DNA of 64,000 nucleotides from Streptomyces sp. NL15-2K (GTDB taxonomy: Bacteria; Actinomycetota; Actinomycetes; Streptomycetales; Streptomycetaceae), in contig NZ_CP130630.1 in assembly GCF_030551255.1 (NCBI RefSeq), positions 4,755,501 through 4,819,500 of the forward strand, given 5' to 3'. This document shows, piece after piece, positions 17,996 to 30,000 of the stretch. The position numbers were made by a program, and so were the translations under genes. How positions within the stretch are numbered: position 1 is the stretch's first letter; every line of letters starts with the position of its first letter. A model generated the notes under the pieces. The model saw only the letters and a list, made by a program, of their open reading frames with translations. It had not been told where the DNA came from and did no database searches.

Positions 17996-19831
17996 TCACT
18001 TGCCGTAGGCGAGCATCAACTTCTCCTTCGCGTCGTCCTTGCCGTTCAGCCGGGCGGTCGAGATGTAGAAGCGGCCGTCGGCCCAGTCGATGGCCTTCGA
18101 GAAGAAGCCGCTCTCGATCTCCGCGGTGCCCTTCGGCATCTGCAACAGCTTCGTCGGCGTGTGGCTGCCGCCGGCCGTCGGGATCGACACGATCTGACCG
18201 CCCGCGTCGTACGACGGCTCCACATACGCGACGAGCTTGCCGCCCTCGATCCTCATCGGCAGCATCGACTCGTCCGCCAGGGACTTCACCCGCCATTTCT
18301 CCTTGCCGTCGGCGAGGTTGATCGCGACGATCTCGTTCGCCCCGGTCGTCGCCTCGGTGGGCAGGTAGAGGGTGCCCGCATCGGCGGCCACGCCCTCGCA
18401 GCCCTGGAGGTCGCGCGAGAGGAGGGCCCAGCCGCACTCGGGGGCGAAGTCCTCGTCGAAGCCGACCTGCGAGCGGAACTTGCCGGTGGCGGTGAACGTG
18501 GAGATGTTCCAGGCGTCCTTGTCGTCATTGGTGAGGTAGACGACCAGCGGGTCGACGGAGTAGGTCCGCGCGGCCCTCCAGCCCTTGTCGAACCTCTGGG
18601 TCCACTTGGCCTTGCCGGTCGTGGGATCCAGCTCCTGTATCTCGTCGTGCTCGTTGGTCCCGCCGGCGCCGCAGGACGAGACGACGACCAGCCGGGCGCC
18701 GCCCGCGAACGCGCTCGGGAAGCAGGACTCGCCGTACCTCTTCTTGTCGAACAGCTTCTTGCCGGTACGCACGTCGTACGCCGTGCCGGACTGCGAGCGG
18801 CCCACCATCAGCGTGTTGCCGGTGACGGACAGCCCGAGCTGGCTGGTGCTGTCGAACAGGTCGCCGTCCGCGACCTCGCCGGTCCAGCCCTTCTCGCCGG
18901 TGTTGAGGTCGATCTCCTGGAGCTGGTTGCAGTCGGCGCGGTCGGTGCTGCCGTTCTCGTACGCCACGACGATCTTGTCGTCGGCCGTCTTTTGCGGGGT
19001 GACCGCGCAGATCTTCTGCTCGAAGGTGATCGGGTCCCATGTGGGGTTGCCGTCGCCGACGTTGTAGGCGAAGAGCTGCTTGTACGCCGCCTTCACCGCG
19101 GTCTTGTCGGTGATCCACATGCCGGGGGCGTCGGCGCCGTCACCGGGCGCGTCGGGCGCGTCCTTGTACCAGAGCACCTTGGCCTCGCCCGCCTGGCGGC
19201 CCTCGTTGAGGTTCTGCGGGTCGGAGCCGCCGTCGCCGCTGCCGTCGCCGGGGTTGACCGGGTCCTCGGAGCCGGTGGCCTTGGGGCCGTCGCTCGGCCC
19301 GGCGACGGGCTTCTTCTCGCCCTTGCCGTCGTCACCGCCGCTCGTGACGGCGAATACGGTTCCGCCGATGACGAGCAGCGCGGCCACGGCTGCGCCGATG
19401 ACCAGGGCGGGCTTGCCCTTGAAGGGGTTGCGCGAGCCGGAGGCGGGCGGCGGGGTGCCGGGCGGGCCGGGGAACTGGGGCTGCTGCGGGTAGCCGTAGC
19501 CGGGCTGCCCTCCGTACGGTCCCGGGTGCTGCGGCTGGCCGTACGGGCCGGGTGCGCCGGGCGTGCCGGGCGTGCCGGGCGTGCCGGGTGGTGCGCCGTA
19601 GGGGCCCGGCTGGGCGTACGGGCCGGGCTGGGCGTACGGGCCGGAGGGCTGCGGCTGCTGTGGTGGCTGCTCGGGATAGCCGTAACCAGGCTGCGGAGCC
19701 TGCGGAGTTGGTGGCGTCTGGGGCTGCCCCTGGGGCGGCGGTGGCGCCCCGAAGCCTCCCTGCTGCTGTGGTGGCTGGTCCTGCGGCGCTCCGAAGCCAC
19801 CTTGCGGCGGCTGATTGGGCGGCTGAGTCAT
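17996..19831 (-). CDS. Membrane-anchored PQQ-like beta-propeller protein, copy B
   Basis: A 611-aa paralogue of copy A with the same layout. A Pro/Gln/Gly-rich tail (residues 1-135, with GPYAQP repeats and a GTPGTPGTPG run) precedes a transmembrane helix (about 141-163), an acidic linker and propeller repeats (EIDLNTGEKGWTGEV, YDVRTGKKLFDKK, EIVAINLADGKEKWRV). The start at 19831 is chosen because a GGGGGAAG ribosome-binding site precedes it; an in-frame start at 19855 would have no such site. The gap to copy A is 58 nt, so both are probably one transcript. Tandem gene duplication is evident. Confidence 0.8.
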   Translation of the reverse strand: MTQPPNQPPQGGFGAPQDQPPQQQGGFGAPPPPQGQPQTPPTPQAPQPGYGYPEQPPQQPQPSGPYAQPGPYAQPGPYGAPPGTPGTPGTPGAPGPYGQPQHPGPYGGQPGYGYPQQPQFPGPPGTPPPASGSRNPFKGKPALVIGAAVAALLVIGGTVFAVTSGGDDGKGEKKPVAGPSDGPKATGSEDPVNPGDGSGDGGSDPQNLNEGRQAGEAKVLWYKDAPDAPGDGADAPGMWITDKTAVKAAYKQLFAYNVGDGNPTWDPITFEQKICAVTPQKTADDKIVVAYENGSTDRADCNQLQEIDLNTGEKGWTGEVADGDLFDSTSQLGLSVTGNTLMVGRSQSGTAYDVRTGKKLFDKKRYGESCFPSAFAGGARLVVVSSCGAGGTNEHDEIQELDPTTGKAKWTQRFDKGWRAARTYSVDPLVVYLTNDDKDAWNISTFTATGKFRSQVGFDEDFAPECGWALLSRDLQGCEGVAADAGTLYLPTEATTGANEIVAINLADGKEKWRVKSLADESMLPMRIEGGKLVAYVEPSYDAGGQIVSIPTAGGSHTPTKLLQMPKGTAEIESGFFSKAIDWADGRFYISTARLNGKDDAKEKLMLAYGK

Positions 19832-19953
19832 CAGCGGCTTCCCCCGTTCAATCACTGATTTTTAGCCACGCCCTGAGGTACGTGATGGACCCAGAGTCGT
19901 ACTCATGAAGTTCTCAGGCGGCCCTTTCTATCACCCGGCACCGACAACGCAGT

Positions 19954-19992
19954 GGGCCGGTTCAGCCCCTGTTCCCAAGGGAGGACCGGCCC
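19954..19992. terminator. Terminator hairpin after the ABC-F gene
   Basis: gggccggt (19954-19961) pairs with accggccc (19985-19992), with a 23-nt loop. It is 33 nt past the stop of the minus-strand ABC-F gene. Confidence 0.55.
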
Positions 19993-20025
19993 GTGATGCC
20001 CCCGTTATGCGCCTTCACGCACCCT

Positions 20026-21846
<1,821 letters not shown>

Positions 21847-22273
21847 TTTTCTCCTGACAGGGGGGACGATCGACCTTCCAGGGTAGTCGGCTGGGCGGGT
21901 GGGTATCGGGGGGCCGGGTTTCTCGCCCCCGCCGCCCCTACCCGTCCCATCCCCAGGGGCGCTGCCCCTTCGACCCCGCCAGGGGCTCTGCCCCTTCGAC
22001 CCCGCCAGGGGCTCTGCCCCTTCGACCCCGGCGGGGACTGCGTCCCCCGCACCCCTCGCGGGGCTCCGCCCCTGCACCCCACTGGGGGCTACGCCCCCAG
22101 ACCCCCTCGGCCCGAACGGCCTCGTCCTCAAACGCCGGACGGGCTGGGAGGTGGCTGAGCAGCCCTCGTCAGTGCACGCCGGACGGGCTGGATGTGGTGC
22201 ACCTCTCGGCCTACCGAGACGGGTGGTGGGTGGGCATAGGCCGGGGGTCTGGGGGCGGAGCCCCCAGCGACCG
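21847..22273. other. GC-rich intergenic region with hairpins
   Basis: No gene. It carries a 26-bp tandem repeat (listed separately) and several G/C-rich inverted runs such as ggggctccgcccc and ctgggggctacgcccccag. These are the kind of spacer sequence frequent in Streptomyces and may act as terminators for ispE. Confidence 0.6.
21964..22041. repeat. 26-bp tandem repeat, three copies
   Basis: The unit begins gccccttcgaccccg and recurs at 21964, 21990 and 22016 (period 26). The first two copies are identical through the ccaggggctct part; the third differs at its end. Each unit can fold on itself through cagggg/gcccct. Confidence 0.8.
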
Positions 22274-23176
22274 TCAGGCCCCGGGCAGCACCGTCGCCCC
22301 CTGCGCCGGCCCCGCCGCCGTACGTACCGTCCTGCACGTGCCGGATGCCCGCAGTGTCTCCGCCACCCTCGCCGCCGACTCGGCATCACGCGCGAGAAAC
22401 GCCGTGGTCGGACCCGAGCCCGAGACCAGCGCGGCGAGCGCACCGGCGGCGCGGCCCGCCGCGAGGGTGTCGGCGAGTTCCGGGAAGAGGGAGAGCGCGG
22501 CCGGCTGGAGGTCGTTGGAGACGGCACCGGCGAGTGCGTCCGGGTCGCCCTTGGCGAGGGCGTCCAGGAGTTCCTGGGAGGCGACGGGGGCGGGGATGTC
22601 CAGCCCCTCCCCCAGGCGGTCGAACTCGCGGAAGACGGCGGGGGTCGACAGCCCGCGGCCCGCCATCGCGAACACCCAGTGGAAGGTGCCGCCCACCTCC
22701 AGGGGCCTGAGCTTCTCCCCGCGCCCGGTGCCGAGCGCCGCCCCGCCCACCAGGCTGAACGGCACGTCACTGCCCAACTCGGCGCAGATGTCGAGGAGTT
22801 CCTCGCGGGAGGCGTCGGTGCCCCACAGCGCGTCGCACGCCACCAGCGCGCCCGCGCCGTCCGCGCTGCCGCCCGCCATACCCCCCGCCACCGGGATGTC
22901 CTTGGCGATGTGGATGTGCACGGAAGGCTCAAGACCGCGGCGCTCCGCGAGAACCAGCGCCGCCCGTGCCGCCAGATTCGTACGGTCCAGAGGGACCTGG
23001 TCCGCGTCCGGCCCCGCGCAGGTGACGCGCAGCTCGTCGGACGGGGTCACCGTCACCTCGTCGTAGAGGCCGACCGCGAGGAAGACGTTGGCCAGGTCGT
23101 GGTAGCCGTCGGGGCGGGCGGCGCCCACCGCGAGCTGGACGTTGACCTTGGCGGGGACGCGTACGGTGACGCTCAC
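22274..23176 (-). CDS. ispE: 4-diphosphocytidyl-2-C-methyl-D-erythritol kinase
   Basis: A 300-aa GHMP kinase of the MEP isoprenoid pathway that phosphorylates CDP-methylerythritol at the 2-position. It opens with the typical [14 protein letters not shown] and [11 protein letters not shown] (catalytic Lys and substrate loop). It then has the ATP-binding glycine-rich [15 protein letters not shown] and the catalytic-side [22 protein letters not shown], and closes with [13 protein letters not shown]. The GTG start overlaps the rsmA stop (GTGA), so rsmA and ispE are coupled, the arrangement normal in actinomycetes. Confidence 0.96.
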   Translation of the reverse strand: MSVTVRVPAKVNVQLAVGAARPDGYHDLANVFLAVGLYDEVTVTPSDELRVTCAGPDADQVPLDRTNLAARAALVLAERRGLEPSVHIHIAKDIPVAGGMAGGSADGAGALVACDALWGTDASREELLDICAELGSDVPFSLVGGAALGTGRGEKLRPLEVGGTFHWVFAMAGRGLSTPAVFREFDRLGEGLDIPAPVASQELLDALAKGDPDALAGAVSNDLQPAALSLFPELADTLAAGRAAGALAALVSGSGPTTAFLARDAESAARVAETLRASGTCRTVRTAAGPAQGATVLPGA

Positions 23177-24042
23177 TTGCCGGGCTCCTTGTGTTCAGCG
23201 ATCCGCGCGAACTCCTCCACCGTCAGTGCCTCCCCGCGCGCCTGCGGCGAGACCCCCGCGGCGACCAGCGCCGCCTCCGCGGCCGCCGCCGACCCCGCCC
23301 ACCCGGCGAGCGCGGCCCGCAGGGTCTTGCGGCGCTGGGCGAACGCCGCGTCGACGACGGCGAAGACCTCGCGCCGGGAGGCGGTGGTCTTCAGCGGCTC
23401 GGCCCGCCGCACCAGCGAGACCAGCCCGCTGTCGACGTTCGGCGCGGGCCAGAAGACGGTGCGCCCGATGGATCCGGCCCGCTTGACCTCGGCGTACCAG
23501 TTGGCCTTGACCGACGGGACGCCGTACACCTTCGAACCGGGCGCGGCGGCGAGGCGGTCGGCGACCTCCGCCTGGACCATGACGAGGGTGCGCTCGATGC
23601 TCGGGAAGGTCTCGAGCATGTGCAGCAGGACCGGTACGGCCACGTTGTACGGCAGGTTCGCGACCAGCGTGGTCGGGGCGGGGCCCGGCAGCTCGGTCAC
23701 GCGCATCGCGTCGGAGTGGACGAGGTGGAAGCGGTCGGCGCGGTCGGGCATGCGGGCCGCGACGGTCGCGGGGAGCGCGGCGGCGAGGACGTCGTCGATC
23801 TCGACGGCGACGACCCGGTCGGCGGCCTCCAGCAGCGCGAGGGTGAGCGAGCCGAGCCCGGGTCCCACCTCGACCACCACGTCGTCGGGGCCGACCTGTG
23901 CGGTGCGGACGATACGGCGGACGGTGTTCGCGTCGATCACGAAGTTCTGGCCGCGTTGTTTGGTGGGGCGGACGCCGAGGGCCGTCGCGAGTTCACGGAC
24001 GTCGGCGGGCCCGAGGAGGGCGTCGGGGGGAGGGCTGCTCAC
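23173..24042 (-). CDS. rsmA: 16S rRNA (adenine(1518)-N6/adenine(1519)-N6)-dimethyltransferase
   Basis: A 289-aa KsgA/RsmA methyltransferase that dimethylates two adenines of helix 45 in 16S rRNA. The family opening [18 protein letters not shown], the SAM site [15 protein letters not shown] and the catalytic motif NLPYNV are all present, as is the late [14 protein letters not shown]. The GTG start at 24042 is placed by the family N-terminus ([18 protein letters not shown]). It overlaps ispE by four bases. The Rpf-like gene lies 92 nt upstream. Confidence 0.96.
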   Translation of the reverse strand: MSSPPPDALLGPADVRELATALGVRPTKQRGQNFVIDANTVRRIVRTAQVGPDDVVVEVGPGLGSLTLALLEAADRVVAVEIDDVLAAALPATVAARMPDRADRFHLVHSDAMRVTELPGPAPTTLVANLPYNVAVPVLLHMLETFPSIERTLVMVQAEVADRLAAAPGSKVYGVPSVKANWYAEVKRAGSIGRTVFWPAPNVDSGLVSLVRRAEPLKTTASRREVFAVVDAAFAQRRKTLRAALAGWAGSAAAAEAALVAAGVSPQARGEALTVEEFARIAEHKEPGK

Positions 24043-24134
24043 CCGACAAGGGTACGGGGCCGTACGAGGGCGGACGGGGCCGTGCGAGGGCGGTACGGGG
24101 GCTGTACTGGCGGCTATCCGCGATGTACCGGCGG

Positions 24135-25565
24135 CTATCCGTGCAGCCGCGTCCCGCAGTGCGGCCAGGGGGTCGCCCCTCTGCGCACGTACAGCTTCTT
24201 CGCCCGGAGCGTCTGCTCGGCCGCCGACGCGTCCTGCGGCCGCCCCTTCCCGCCCAGGCTCTGCCAGGTCTGGGTGTCGAACTGGTACAGCCCGCCGTAC
24301 GTCCCCGAGGAGTCGACGGCGTTCGGCCGGCCCCCGGACTCGCAGGCCGCCAGCCCCTGCCAGTCGAGGTGGTCGGCGCCCTGTACGGACGTCGGCAGCG
24401 GCTTGGTCCCGACCTTCACCACCTGCGTGCGCGGCTGCCGCACCACCTCGGACTTGATCCGCCGCGGCTTCTGCCTGACCCCGTTGACGGTCCGCAGGGA
24501 GTACGTGACCCGGCGCAGCCCCGGCTGCCCGGGCCGCTCGACGATCTCCGTGCCGCGGAACAGGGAGGGGTCGTCCGTCCGCTCCACGTCGAACGGGATC
24601 GTCTCCTCGCGGACCTCCTTGGTCCCGATGATCCGCAGCACGGTGACGGTCTGCCCGTCGCGCGGGAAGCTCTCCGGCTTGACGGACGTGGTGTCCTGGC
24701 CTCGGAGGGTGATCCCGGCCTCCTCGACGGCCTCCCGCACGGTCGCCGCGTTCGTGCGGATCTTGCGGGCCCGGCCGTCCGCCATGATCGTCACCGAGCG
24801 TTCGGTGCGCACGTTCAGCGCGAGGCCTCCGCGCCCGATGCGCCGGGAGCGCGAAGCGGACAGATACGCGCCCTCCGCACGCACCCCCAGCTGTTCGAGC
24901 GCCTCGTCCACCGTGCGCGCCGTCGTCCACACCTCGCGCCGGTGGCCGTCGAGCGTGAGCCGTACGGGGCGGCCGTAACGCACCGCGACCTCGTCGCCGC
25001 TGGCGAGCGCGTCGTCGGGGGCGGGCGCGACCACGTCGTGCGCCCCGACCTCCACGCCCTCCTCCGTGAGCAGCTCGGTGACGTCGTCCGCGAAGGTGTG
25101 CAGCGTGCGCGGCTTGCCGTCGACGCTCAGCTCGATCGCCTTGTCCTTGGCGACGAAGGCGGTGGTGCCGCCGGCGAGGAAGGCGACGACCAGCGCCTGC
25201 GGGAGCAGTCGGCGCATGCCGTCGGAACGCTCGGCGTACCGCGCCCGGCGCCGGCGCGCTCCGCGCCGTCCCGCTCCGGCGCGCACGACGGGCGCGTCCG
25301 GCGTGCCCTGCCGCGGCAGCTCGGGCTCGGGCGACCCCGGTGCCTCGTAGGCGGGCCGGTACGTGTCCTCGTACGGCGACGACGACGCCGCGTGCATGCC
25401 GTAGGCCAGCGTCTGTGCGCTGTGCACGTCGGGGGGCAGGTCGAGTGGCGGACCGAGTGGCGGGCCGAGGGGCGGGTCGTACGCCGACGGCTCGCGGGCC
25501 GGATCCGCGCCGTACGGATCGCTCGGGCCGTACGTCTCGAACGTCTGGTACTGCGAGTTGCTCAC
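24135..25565 (-). CDS. Resuscitation-promoting-factor-like protein (DUF348 repeats, G5, transglycosylase)
   Basis: A 476-aa protein. Residues 1-118 are a cytoplasmic, proline-rich and basic tail. One membrane helix lies at about 120-138 ([17 protein letters not shown]). Three ubiquitin-like DUF348 repeats follow ([57 protein letters not shown]), then a G5 domain and the C-terminal lysozyme-like Rpf domain. That domain holds [20 protein letters not shown] with catalytic Glu near residue 409. It acts outside the membrane on peptidoglycan during germination or growth resumption. GTG 25565 is preceded by GGAGCG. Confidence 0.92.
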   Translation of the reverse strand: MSNSQYQTFETYGPSDPYGADPAREPSAYDPPLGPPLGPPLDLPPDVHSAQTLAYGMHAASSSPYEDTYRPAYEAPGSPEPELPRQGTPDAPVVRAGAGRRGARRRRARYAERSDGMRRLLPQALVVAFLAGGTTAFVAKDKAIELSVDGKPRTLHTFADDVTELLTEEGVEVGAHDVVAPAPDDALASGDEVAVRYGRPVRLTLDGHRREVWTTARTVDEALEQLGVRAEGAYLSASRSRRIGRGGLALNVRTERSVTIMADGRARKIRTNAATVREAVEEAGITLRGQDTTSVKPESFPRDGQTVTVLRIIGTKEVREETIPFDVERTDDPSLFRGTEIVERPGQPGLRRVTYSLRTVNGVRQKPRRIKSEVVRQPRTQVVKVGTKPLPTSVQGADHLDWQGLAACESGGRPNAVDSSGTYGGLYQFDTQTWQSLGGKGRPQDASAAEQTLRAKKLYVRRGATPWPHCGTRLHG

Positions 25566-25684
25566 GCCGACACGCTCCAGGGGCCGGAGGGGTCCAGAGG
25601 GGTCCGGATCGGGCCCCCAGAACCTAGCGGAGCAATCGTCACTCTCCAAAGCGACGCGGCTACCCAGCGTAGGTCACTAACGGG

Positions 25685-26572
25685 TCAGTAGCCGAACGCG
25701 CGTGCCGTGTTCGCCGCGAGTGCCGACGCCAGCGCGTCCTCGTCGATGCCCCGTACGGCGGCCATGGCACGCACGGTGACCGGAACGAGATAGGGGGCGT
25801 TGGGCCGTCCGCGGTACGGCACCGGGGTGAGGAAGGGGGCGTCCGTCTCCACGAGGACCAGCTCCAGCGGCGCCACGGCGAGGGCGTCGCGCAGGTTCTG
25901 GGCGTTCTTGAAGGTGACGTTGCCGGCGAAGGACATGAAGTATCCGGCGCGGGCGCAGATCTCGGCCATGTCCGCGTCGCCGGAGTAGCAGTGGAACACC
26001 GTCCGCTCGGGGGCGCCCTCCTCCTTGAGGACGCGCAGGACGTCCGCGTGGGCGTCGCGGTCGTGGATGACCAGGGCCTTGCCGTGCCGCTTGGCGATCT
26101 CGATGTGGGCGCGGAAGGACCTCTCCTGGGCCGCCTTGCCCTCCGGGCCGGTGCGGAAGTGGTCGAGGCCCGTCTCGCCGACGCCCTTGACCTGCTCCAG
26201 CGCGGCCAGCCGGTCGATCTCGGCGAGCGCCTCGTCGAGCCCGGCGTCCCCGCCCGGCTCGCGCGCGCCCTGCCGGGACCAGCCATCAGGGTCACCGTGG
26301 ACGATGCGCGGGGCCTCGTTGGGGTGCAGGGCGACGGTCGCGTGGACGGCCTCGTACGCCGCGGCGGTCTCGGCGGCCCACTGTGAGCCGCGCACATCGC
26401 ACCCCACCTGCACGACCGTGGTCACGCCCACCGACGCGGCCTTCGCCAGCCCTTCCTCCACCGTGCCGGACTGCATGTCCAGGTGGGTGTGGGAGTCGGC
26501 GACCGGTACCCGGAGGGGTTCCGGGAGCGGCGGCGCGGCGTTCTTGTCGGACGAGGGGGCGTTCGCAGGCAT
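25685..26572 (-). CDS. tatD: TatD-family metal-dependent hydrolase
   Basis: A 295-aa TIM-barrel hydrolase. Metal-binding motifs are visible: DSHTHLD at the start, GETGLDHF, IHDRDAHADVL, FHCYSGD and LVETDAPFLTP. Family members are divalent-metal DNases or deoxyribonuclease-like enzymes in quality control. It is a cytoplasmic single gene in the core order Rpf, tatD, zinc-ribbon protein, rsmI. The symbol is by family. Confidence 0.92.
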   Translation of the reverse strand: MPANAPSSDKNAAPPLPEPLRVPVADSHTHLDMQSGTVEEGLAKAASVGVTTVVQVGCDVRGSQWAAETAAAYEAVHATVALHPNEAPRIVHGDPDGWSRQGAREPGGDAGLDEALAEIDRLAALEQVKGVGETGLDHFRTGPEGKAAQERSFRAHIEIAKRHGKALVIHDRDAHADVLRVLKEEGAPERTVFHCYSGDADMAEICARAGYFMSFAGNVTFKNAQNLRDALAVAPLELVLVETDAPFLTPVPYRGRPNAPYLVPVTVRAMAAVRGIDEDALASALAANTARAFGY

Positions 26573-26648
26573 GCCCCGATCCTACGAAAGGGGCATGCCG
26601 TCACCGGTCCCGGAGGGCGTCGGCTCACCTTGCGCTCACCGGAGGGCG

Positions 26649-27020
26649 TCAGCTCGCCTTGCGCTGAAAGGCGTGCAGGAGATCGGACAGGTGCCAGTGA
26701 TCGTGCTCCCTCTGGCCCTCCGCCCCGGTCGTCGGCGCCTCCACCGGCCCGGCGGGCGGCGTGCGGTGCTGCCGGTACGCGGCGTCCCGGGCCGACGCGA
26801 CCCGGCCCGGCCGCATGATCCGGACGACGTGGTTGTCGCAGTTCTGGCACGTGGGCCTGCTGAGCGGGGACGGCACGACCTGGCCGTCCACCACGTACTG
26901 CACGAACTCCCGGCCATCGGCGTCCACGTGATGCTCTATCTCGTACGACTGCTCCCACCCGTGCCCGCAGCGCATGCAGGCGAAGGAATACGACTCGTGG
27001 ACGACGGCGATCTCACTCAT
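26649..27020 (-). CDS. Zinc-ribbon-like hypothetical protein
   Basis: A 123-aa protein with two CxxC pairs (FACMRCGHGWEQSYEIEHH and PTCQNCDNHVV) about 40 residues apart, the spacing of a zinc ribbon. The tail is His-rich (EHDHWHLSDLLHAF). No function is known to me. It lies between tatD and rsmI in the core chromosome, suggesting a conserved streptomycete protein. Confidence 0.8.
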   Translation of the reverse strand: MSEIAVVHESYSFACMRCGHGWEQSYEIEHHVDADGREFVQYVVDGQVVPSPLSRPTCQNCDNHVVRIMRPGRVASARDAAYRQHRTPPAGPVEAPTTGAEGQREHDHWHLSDLLHAFQRKAS

Positions 27021-27235
27021 GCCAGCTCCTGGTGTCCGCTGGACGACAAGGACGGGTACGCCCTCTGCAACTCAGTGGACTCCTCAGCGGGCGCCAAGGC
27101 AGCAGACCTGCCGAGTGTTGGCGGTGATTTGGGCCTTCCTTTCCAAACCGACCTGTTGACCTTGTCCCGGCTTTGCCTTCCAAGGTGACTCTTTGCGCAG
27201 CCATGGGGCGCACGCTCAGAGGAGATACGCCCTGC

Positions 27236-28126
27236 TCAGGCGCGGTGTGCGCCCCCTTGTGCGCCCTTCTCGGCCCCGGCGTTCTTCGACGCCACCACCG
27301 CGTCGAACACCTCCCGCTTCGGCACCCCCGCCGCCACGGCCACCGCGGCGATCGCCTCCTTGCGCCGCTCCCCCGCCTCCTCGCGCACCCGCACCCGCCG
27401 CACGAGCTCCTCGGCGTCGAGCTCCTCGGGCCCCTGCTCCGGCGCGCCCTCCACGACGACCGTGATCTCCCCGCGGACGCCTTCCGCCGCCCACGCGGCC
27501 AGCTCGCCCAGCCCGCCGCGCCTGACCTCCTCGTACGTCTTGGTCAGCTCCCGGCAGACGGCGGCCCGCCGGTCGGCGCCGAACACCTCGGCCATGGCGG
27601 CGAGGGTGTCGTCGAGCCGGTGCGGGGCCTCGAAGTAGACGAGCGTGCGGCGCTCGTCCGCGACCTCCCGCAGCCGCGACAGCCGCTCGCCCGCCTTCCT
27701 CGGCAGGAACCCCTCGAAGCAGAACCGGTCGACCGGCAGCCCGGACAGCGCGAGCGCGGTGAGCACGGCGGACGGTCCCGGTACGGCGGTGACCCGGACG
27801 TCCTTCTCGACGGCCGCCGCGACCAGCCGGTACCCGGGGTCGGAGACGGACGGCATCCCGGCGTCGGTGACGAGCAGCACCCGCGCGCCCTTCACGAGCT
27901 CCTCCACCAGCTCGGGCGTGCGGGCGGACTCGTTGCCCTCGAAGTACGACACCACTCGTCCCTTGGGCGTCACGCCCAGCGCCTGCGTGAGCCGCCGCAG
28001 CCGCCGGGTGTCCTCCGCGGCGACGACATCGGCGCCGGCCAGCTCCTCGGCGAGCCGGGGTGGCGCGTCGGCGATGGCGCCGATGGGAGTGCCTGCGAGG
28101 ACGAGGGTTCCGGGCGTAACTGTCAC
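27236..28126 (-). CDS. rsmI: 16S rRNA (cytidine(1402)-2'-O)-methyltransferase
   Basis: A 296-aa RsmI/YraL SAM methyltransferase that modifies the ribose of C1402 near the decoding centre. Family motifs: LVLAGTPIGAIADAPPRL, VAAEDTRRLRRLTQALG, YFEGNE, LVTDAGMPSVSDPGYRLVAA, VPGPSAVLTALALSGLP, FEGFLPRKAGER and YFEAPHRL. The GTG start at 28126 gives the expected N-terminus. It is divergent from pmt with a 125-nt gap that holds both promoters. Confidence 0.95.
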   Translation of the reverse strand: MTVTPGTLVLAGTPIGAIADAPPRLAEELAGADVVAAEDTRRLRRLTQALGVTPKGRVVSYFEGNESARTPELVEELVKGARVLLVTDAGMPSVSDPGYRLVAAAVEKDVRVTAVPGPSAVLTALALSGLPVDRFCFEGFLPRKAGERLSRLREVADERRTLVYFEAPHRLDDTLAAMAEVFGADRRAAVCRELTKTYEEVRRGGLGELAAWAAEGVRGEITVVVEGAPEQGPEELDAEELVRRVRVREEAGERRKEAIAAVAVAAGVPKREVFDAVVASKNAGAEKGAQGGAHRA

Positions 28127-28251
28127 GTCCCCATCCTCCCAGGGCCCGGGGATGCGGACGCCTCCCCTCCACAGCCGCCGGATCCGGACGCATCCGCGCC
28201 TCTACCGCCCATGCGCGCGACTCACACAGAACGGTTCCCTACGATGGCGCG

Positions 28252-30000
28252 GTGACCAGTACCGCGTCCTCCACGGACACCCGGCAGGAGCAGGCCCATC
28301 AGGACCAGCGGCCGTCGTGGCAACAGCGGCTGCGCCGTTTCGGATACACGGGGCCCAGAGGCGACGGCAGTGCCGTCCGCGAACGGCTCGTGCCGCCGTA
28401 CGTCCAGCCCAGCCCCCGGCTGTGGCAGGTCCTCGGTGTGTCCGGGACGCTCGCCGAGCGGATCACCCGCTGGTCCGGCTGGGGCGGTCCGCTCCTGGTG
28501 ACCCTGTTCGCGGGCGTGCTGCGGTTCTGGAACCTGGGCAGCCCGAAGGCGGTGATATTCGACGAGACGTACTACGCCAAGGACGCGTGGGCGCTGGTCC
28601 ACCGCGGGTTCGAGGTCAACTGGGACAAGAACGTCAACGACGTCATCCTGTCCAACAACGGGAACGTCCCGATCCCGACGGACGCGGCGTACGTCGTGCA
28701 CCCGCCCGTCGGCAAGTACGTCATCGGGCTCGGGGAGCTGATCTTCGGGTTCAACCCGTTCGGCTGGCGGTTCATGACCGCTCTCCTCGGCACCCTGGCG
28801 ATCCTGATGCTGTGCCGGATCGGCCGCCGCATCTTCCGCTCCACCTTCCTCGGCTGCCTGGCCGGCACGCTGATGGCGGTGGACGGCCTGGCTTTCGTGA
28901 TGGCCCGCACCTCGCTGCTCGACGGCGTGCTGATGTTCTTCGTCCTCGCGACGTTCGGCTGCCTGGTGCTCGACCGCGACCGGGCGCGCGAGAAACTCGC
29001 CGCCGCCCTGCCGGTGGACCCCGACGGCCGGGTCCGCCCCGACGCGCACATCGCCGAGACCCTCAGCCTCGGCCGGCGCCCCTGGCGCTGGCTGGCGGGC
29101 CTGATGATGGGTCTGGCGATCGGCACCAAGTGGAACGGCCTCTACTTCCTCGTCTTCTTCTGCGTGCTGGCCGTGCTGTGGGACGTCGGCTCCCGCAAGG
29201 TGGCGGGCGCGGGCCGCCCGCACGTGGCGGTGCTCAAGCACGACCTGGGGCTGGCCTTCCTGGCCACCGTGCCGGTCGCGATCGCCACGTACATCGCCTC
29301 CTGGACGGGCTGGATCCTCTCCCCCGCGGACGGCACCGGCGGCTACTACCGCAACTGGGCGACTGCCGACGGCAGGGGCAGCAGCTGGTCGTGGCTCTTC
29401 CCGGACTGGTGGCGCAGCCTGTGGCACTACGAGCACGAGGTCTACGAGTTCAACATCAACCTCTCCTCGCCGCACACCTACCAGTCCAACCCGTGGAGCT
29501 GGCTCGTCACGGGCCGCCCGGTCTCGTACTTCTACGAGTCCCCCGCCCCCGGCAAGCAGGGCTGCCCCGTCGACGCGGGCGAGAAGTGCGCCCGCGAGGT
29601 ACTGGCGCTCGGCACGCCGCTGCTGTGGTGGGTGGCCTGCCTGGCGATCCTGTACGTCCTGTGGCGCTGGTTCTTCCGCCGCGACTGGCGGGCGGGCGCG
29701 ATCGCCTGCGGCATCGCGGCCGGGTACCTGCCCTGGTTCCTCTACCAGGACCGCACGATCTTCTTCTTCTACACGATCGTCTTCGTCCCGTTCCTGTGCC
29801 TGGCGGTCGCCATGCTCCTCGGCACGATCATCGGCCGCCCCGGCTCCAGCGACACGCGCCGCGTGGTGGGCGCGACGAGCGCGGGCGTCCTGGTCCTGCT
29901 GATCGCGTGGAACTTCATCTACTTCTGGCCGCTGTACACCGGCACGGCGATCCCTATCGACGAGTGGCGGTCGCGGATGTGGCTGGATACGTGGGTGTAG
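28252..30000 (+). CDS. pmt: Dolichyl-phosphate-mannose-type protein O-mannosyltransferase
   Basis: A 582-aa integral membrane GT39 enzyme that transfers mannose from polyprenyl-phosphate-mannose to exported proteins. The acidic catalytic pair in the first outer loop is DETYYAKD (Asp104-Glu105). Conserved HPPVGKYVIGLGE and FGWRFM follow, and about ten hydrophobic helices are visible, ending FFYTIVFVPFLCLAVAMLL. In S. coelicolor the homologue is the phage receptor glycosylation gene (SCO3154, from memory). The GTG start fits the family. The region downstream departs from the core order. Confidence 0.93.
   Translation: MTSTASSTDTRQEQAHQDQRPSWQQRLRRFGYTGPRGDGSAVRERLVPPYVQPSPRLWQVLGVSGTLAERITRWSGWGGPLLVTLFAGVLRFWNLGSPKAVIFDETYYAKDAWALVHRGFEVNWDKNVNDVILSNNGNVPIPTDAAYVVHPPVGKYVIGLGELIFGFNPFGWRFMTALLGTLAILMLCRIGRRIFRSTFLGCLAGTLMAVDGLAFVMARTSLLDGVLMFFVLATFGCLVLDRDRAREKLAAALPVDPDGRVRPDAHIAETLSLGRRPWRWLAGLMMGLAIGTKWNGLYFLVFFCVLAVLWDVGSRKVAGAGRPHVAVLKHDLGLAFLATVPVAIATYIASWTGWILSPADGTGGYYRNWATADGRGSSWSWLFPDWWRSLWHYEHEVYEFNINLSSPHTYQSNPWSWLVTGRPVSYFYESPAPGKQGCPVDAGEKCAREVLALGTPLLWWVACLAILYVLWRWFFRRDWRAGAIACGIAAGYLPWFLYQDRTIFFFYTIVFVPFLCLAVAMLLGTIIGRPGSSDTRRVVGATSAGVLVLLIAWNFIYFWPLYTGTAIPIDEWRSRMWLDTWV

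Noticed and set aside
16090..19858. Long plus-strand frames across both propeller genes
   Set aside because: Composition (Val/Gly/Arg shadow) and lack of motifs; the minus-strand genes are clear.
21964..22041. CRISPR-like repeats
   Set aside because: Repeats are adjacent, without unique spacers, and no cas genes are present.
23173..24930. Start of rsmA at 24930
   Set aside because: It would overlap most of the Rpf-like gene; GTG 24042 matches the family N-terminus.
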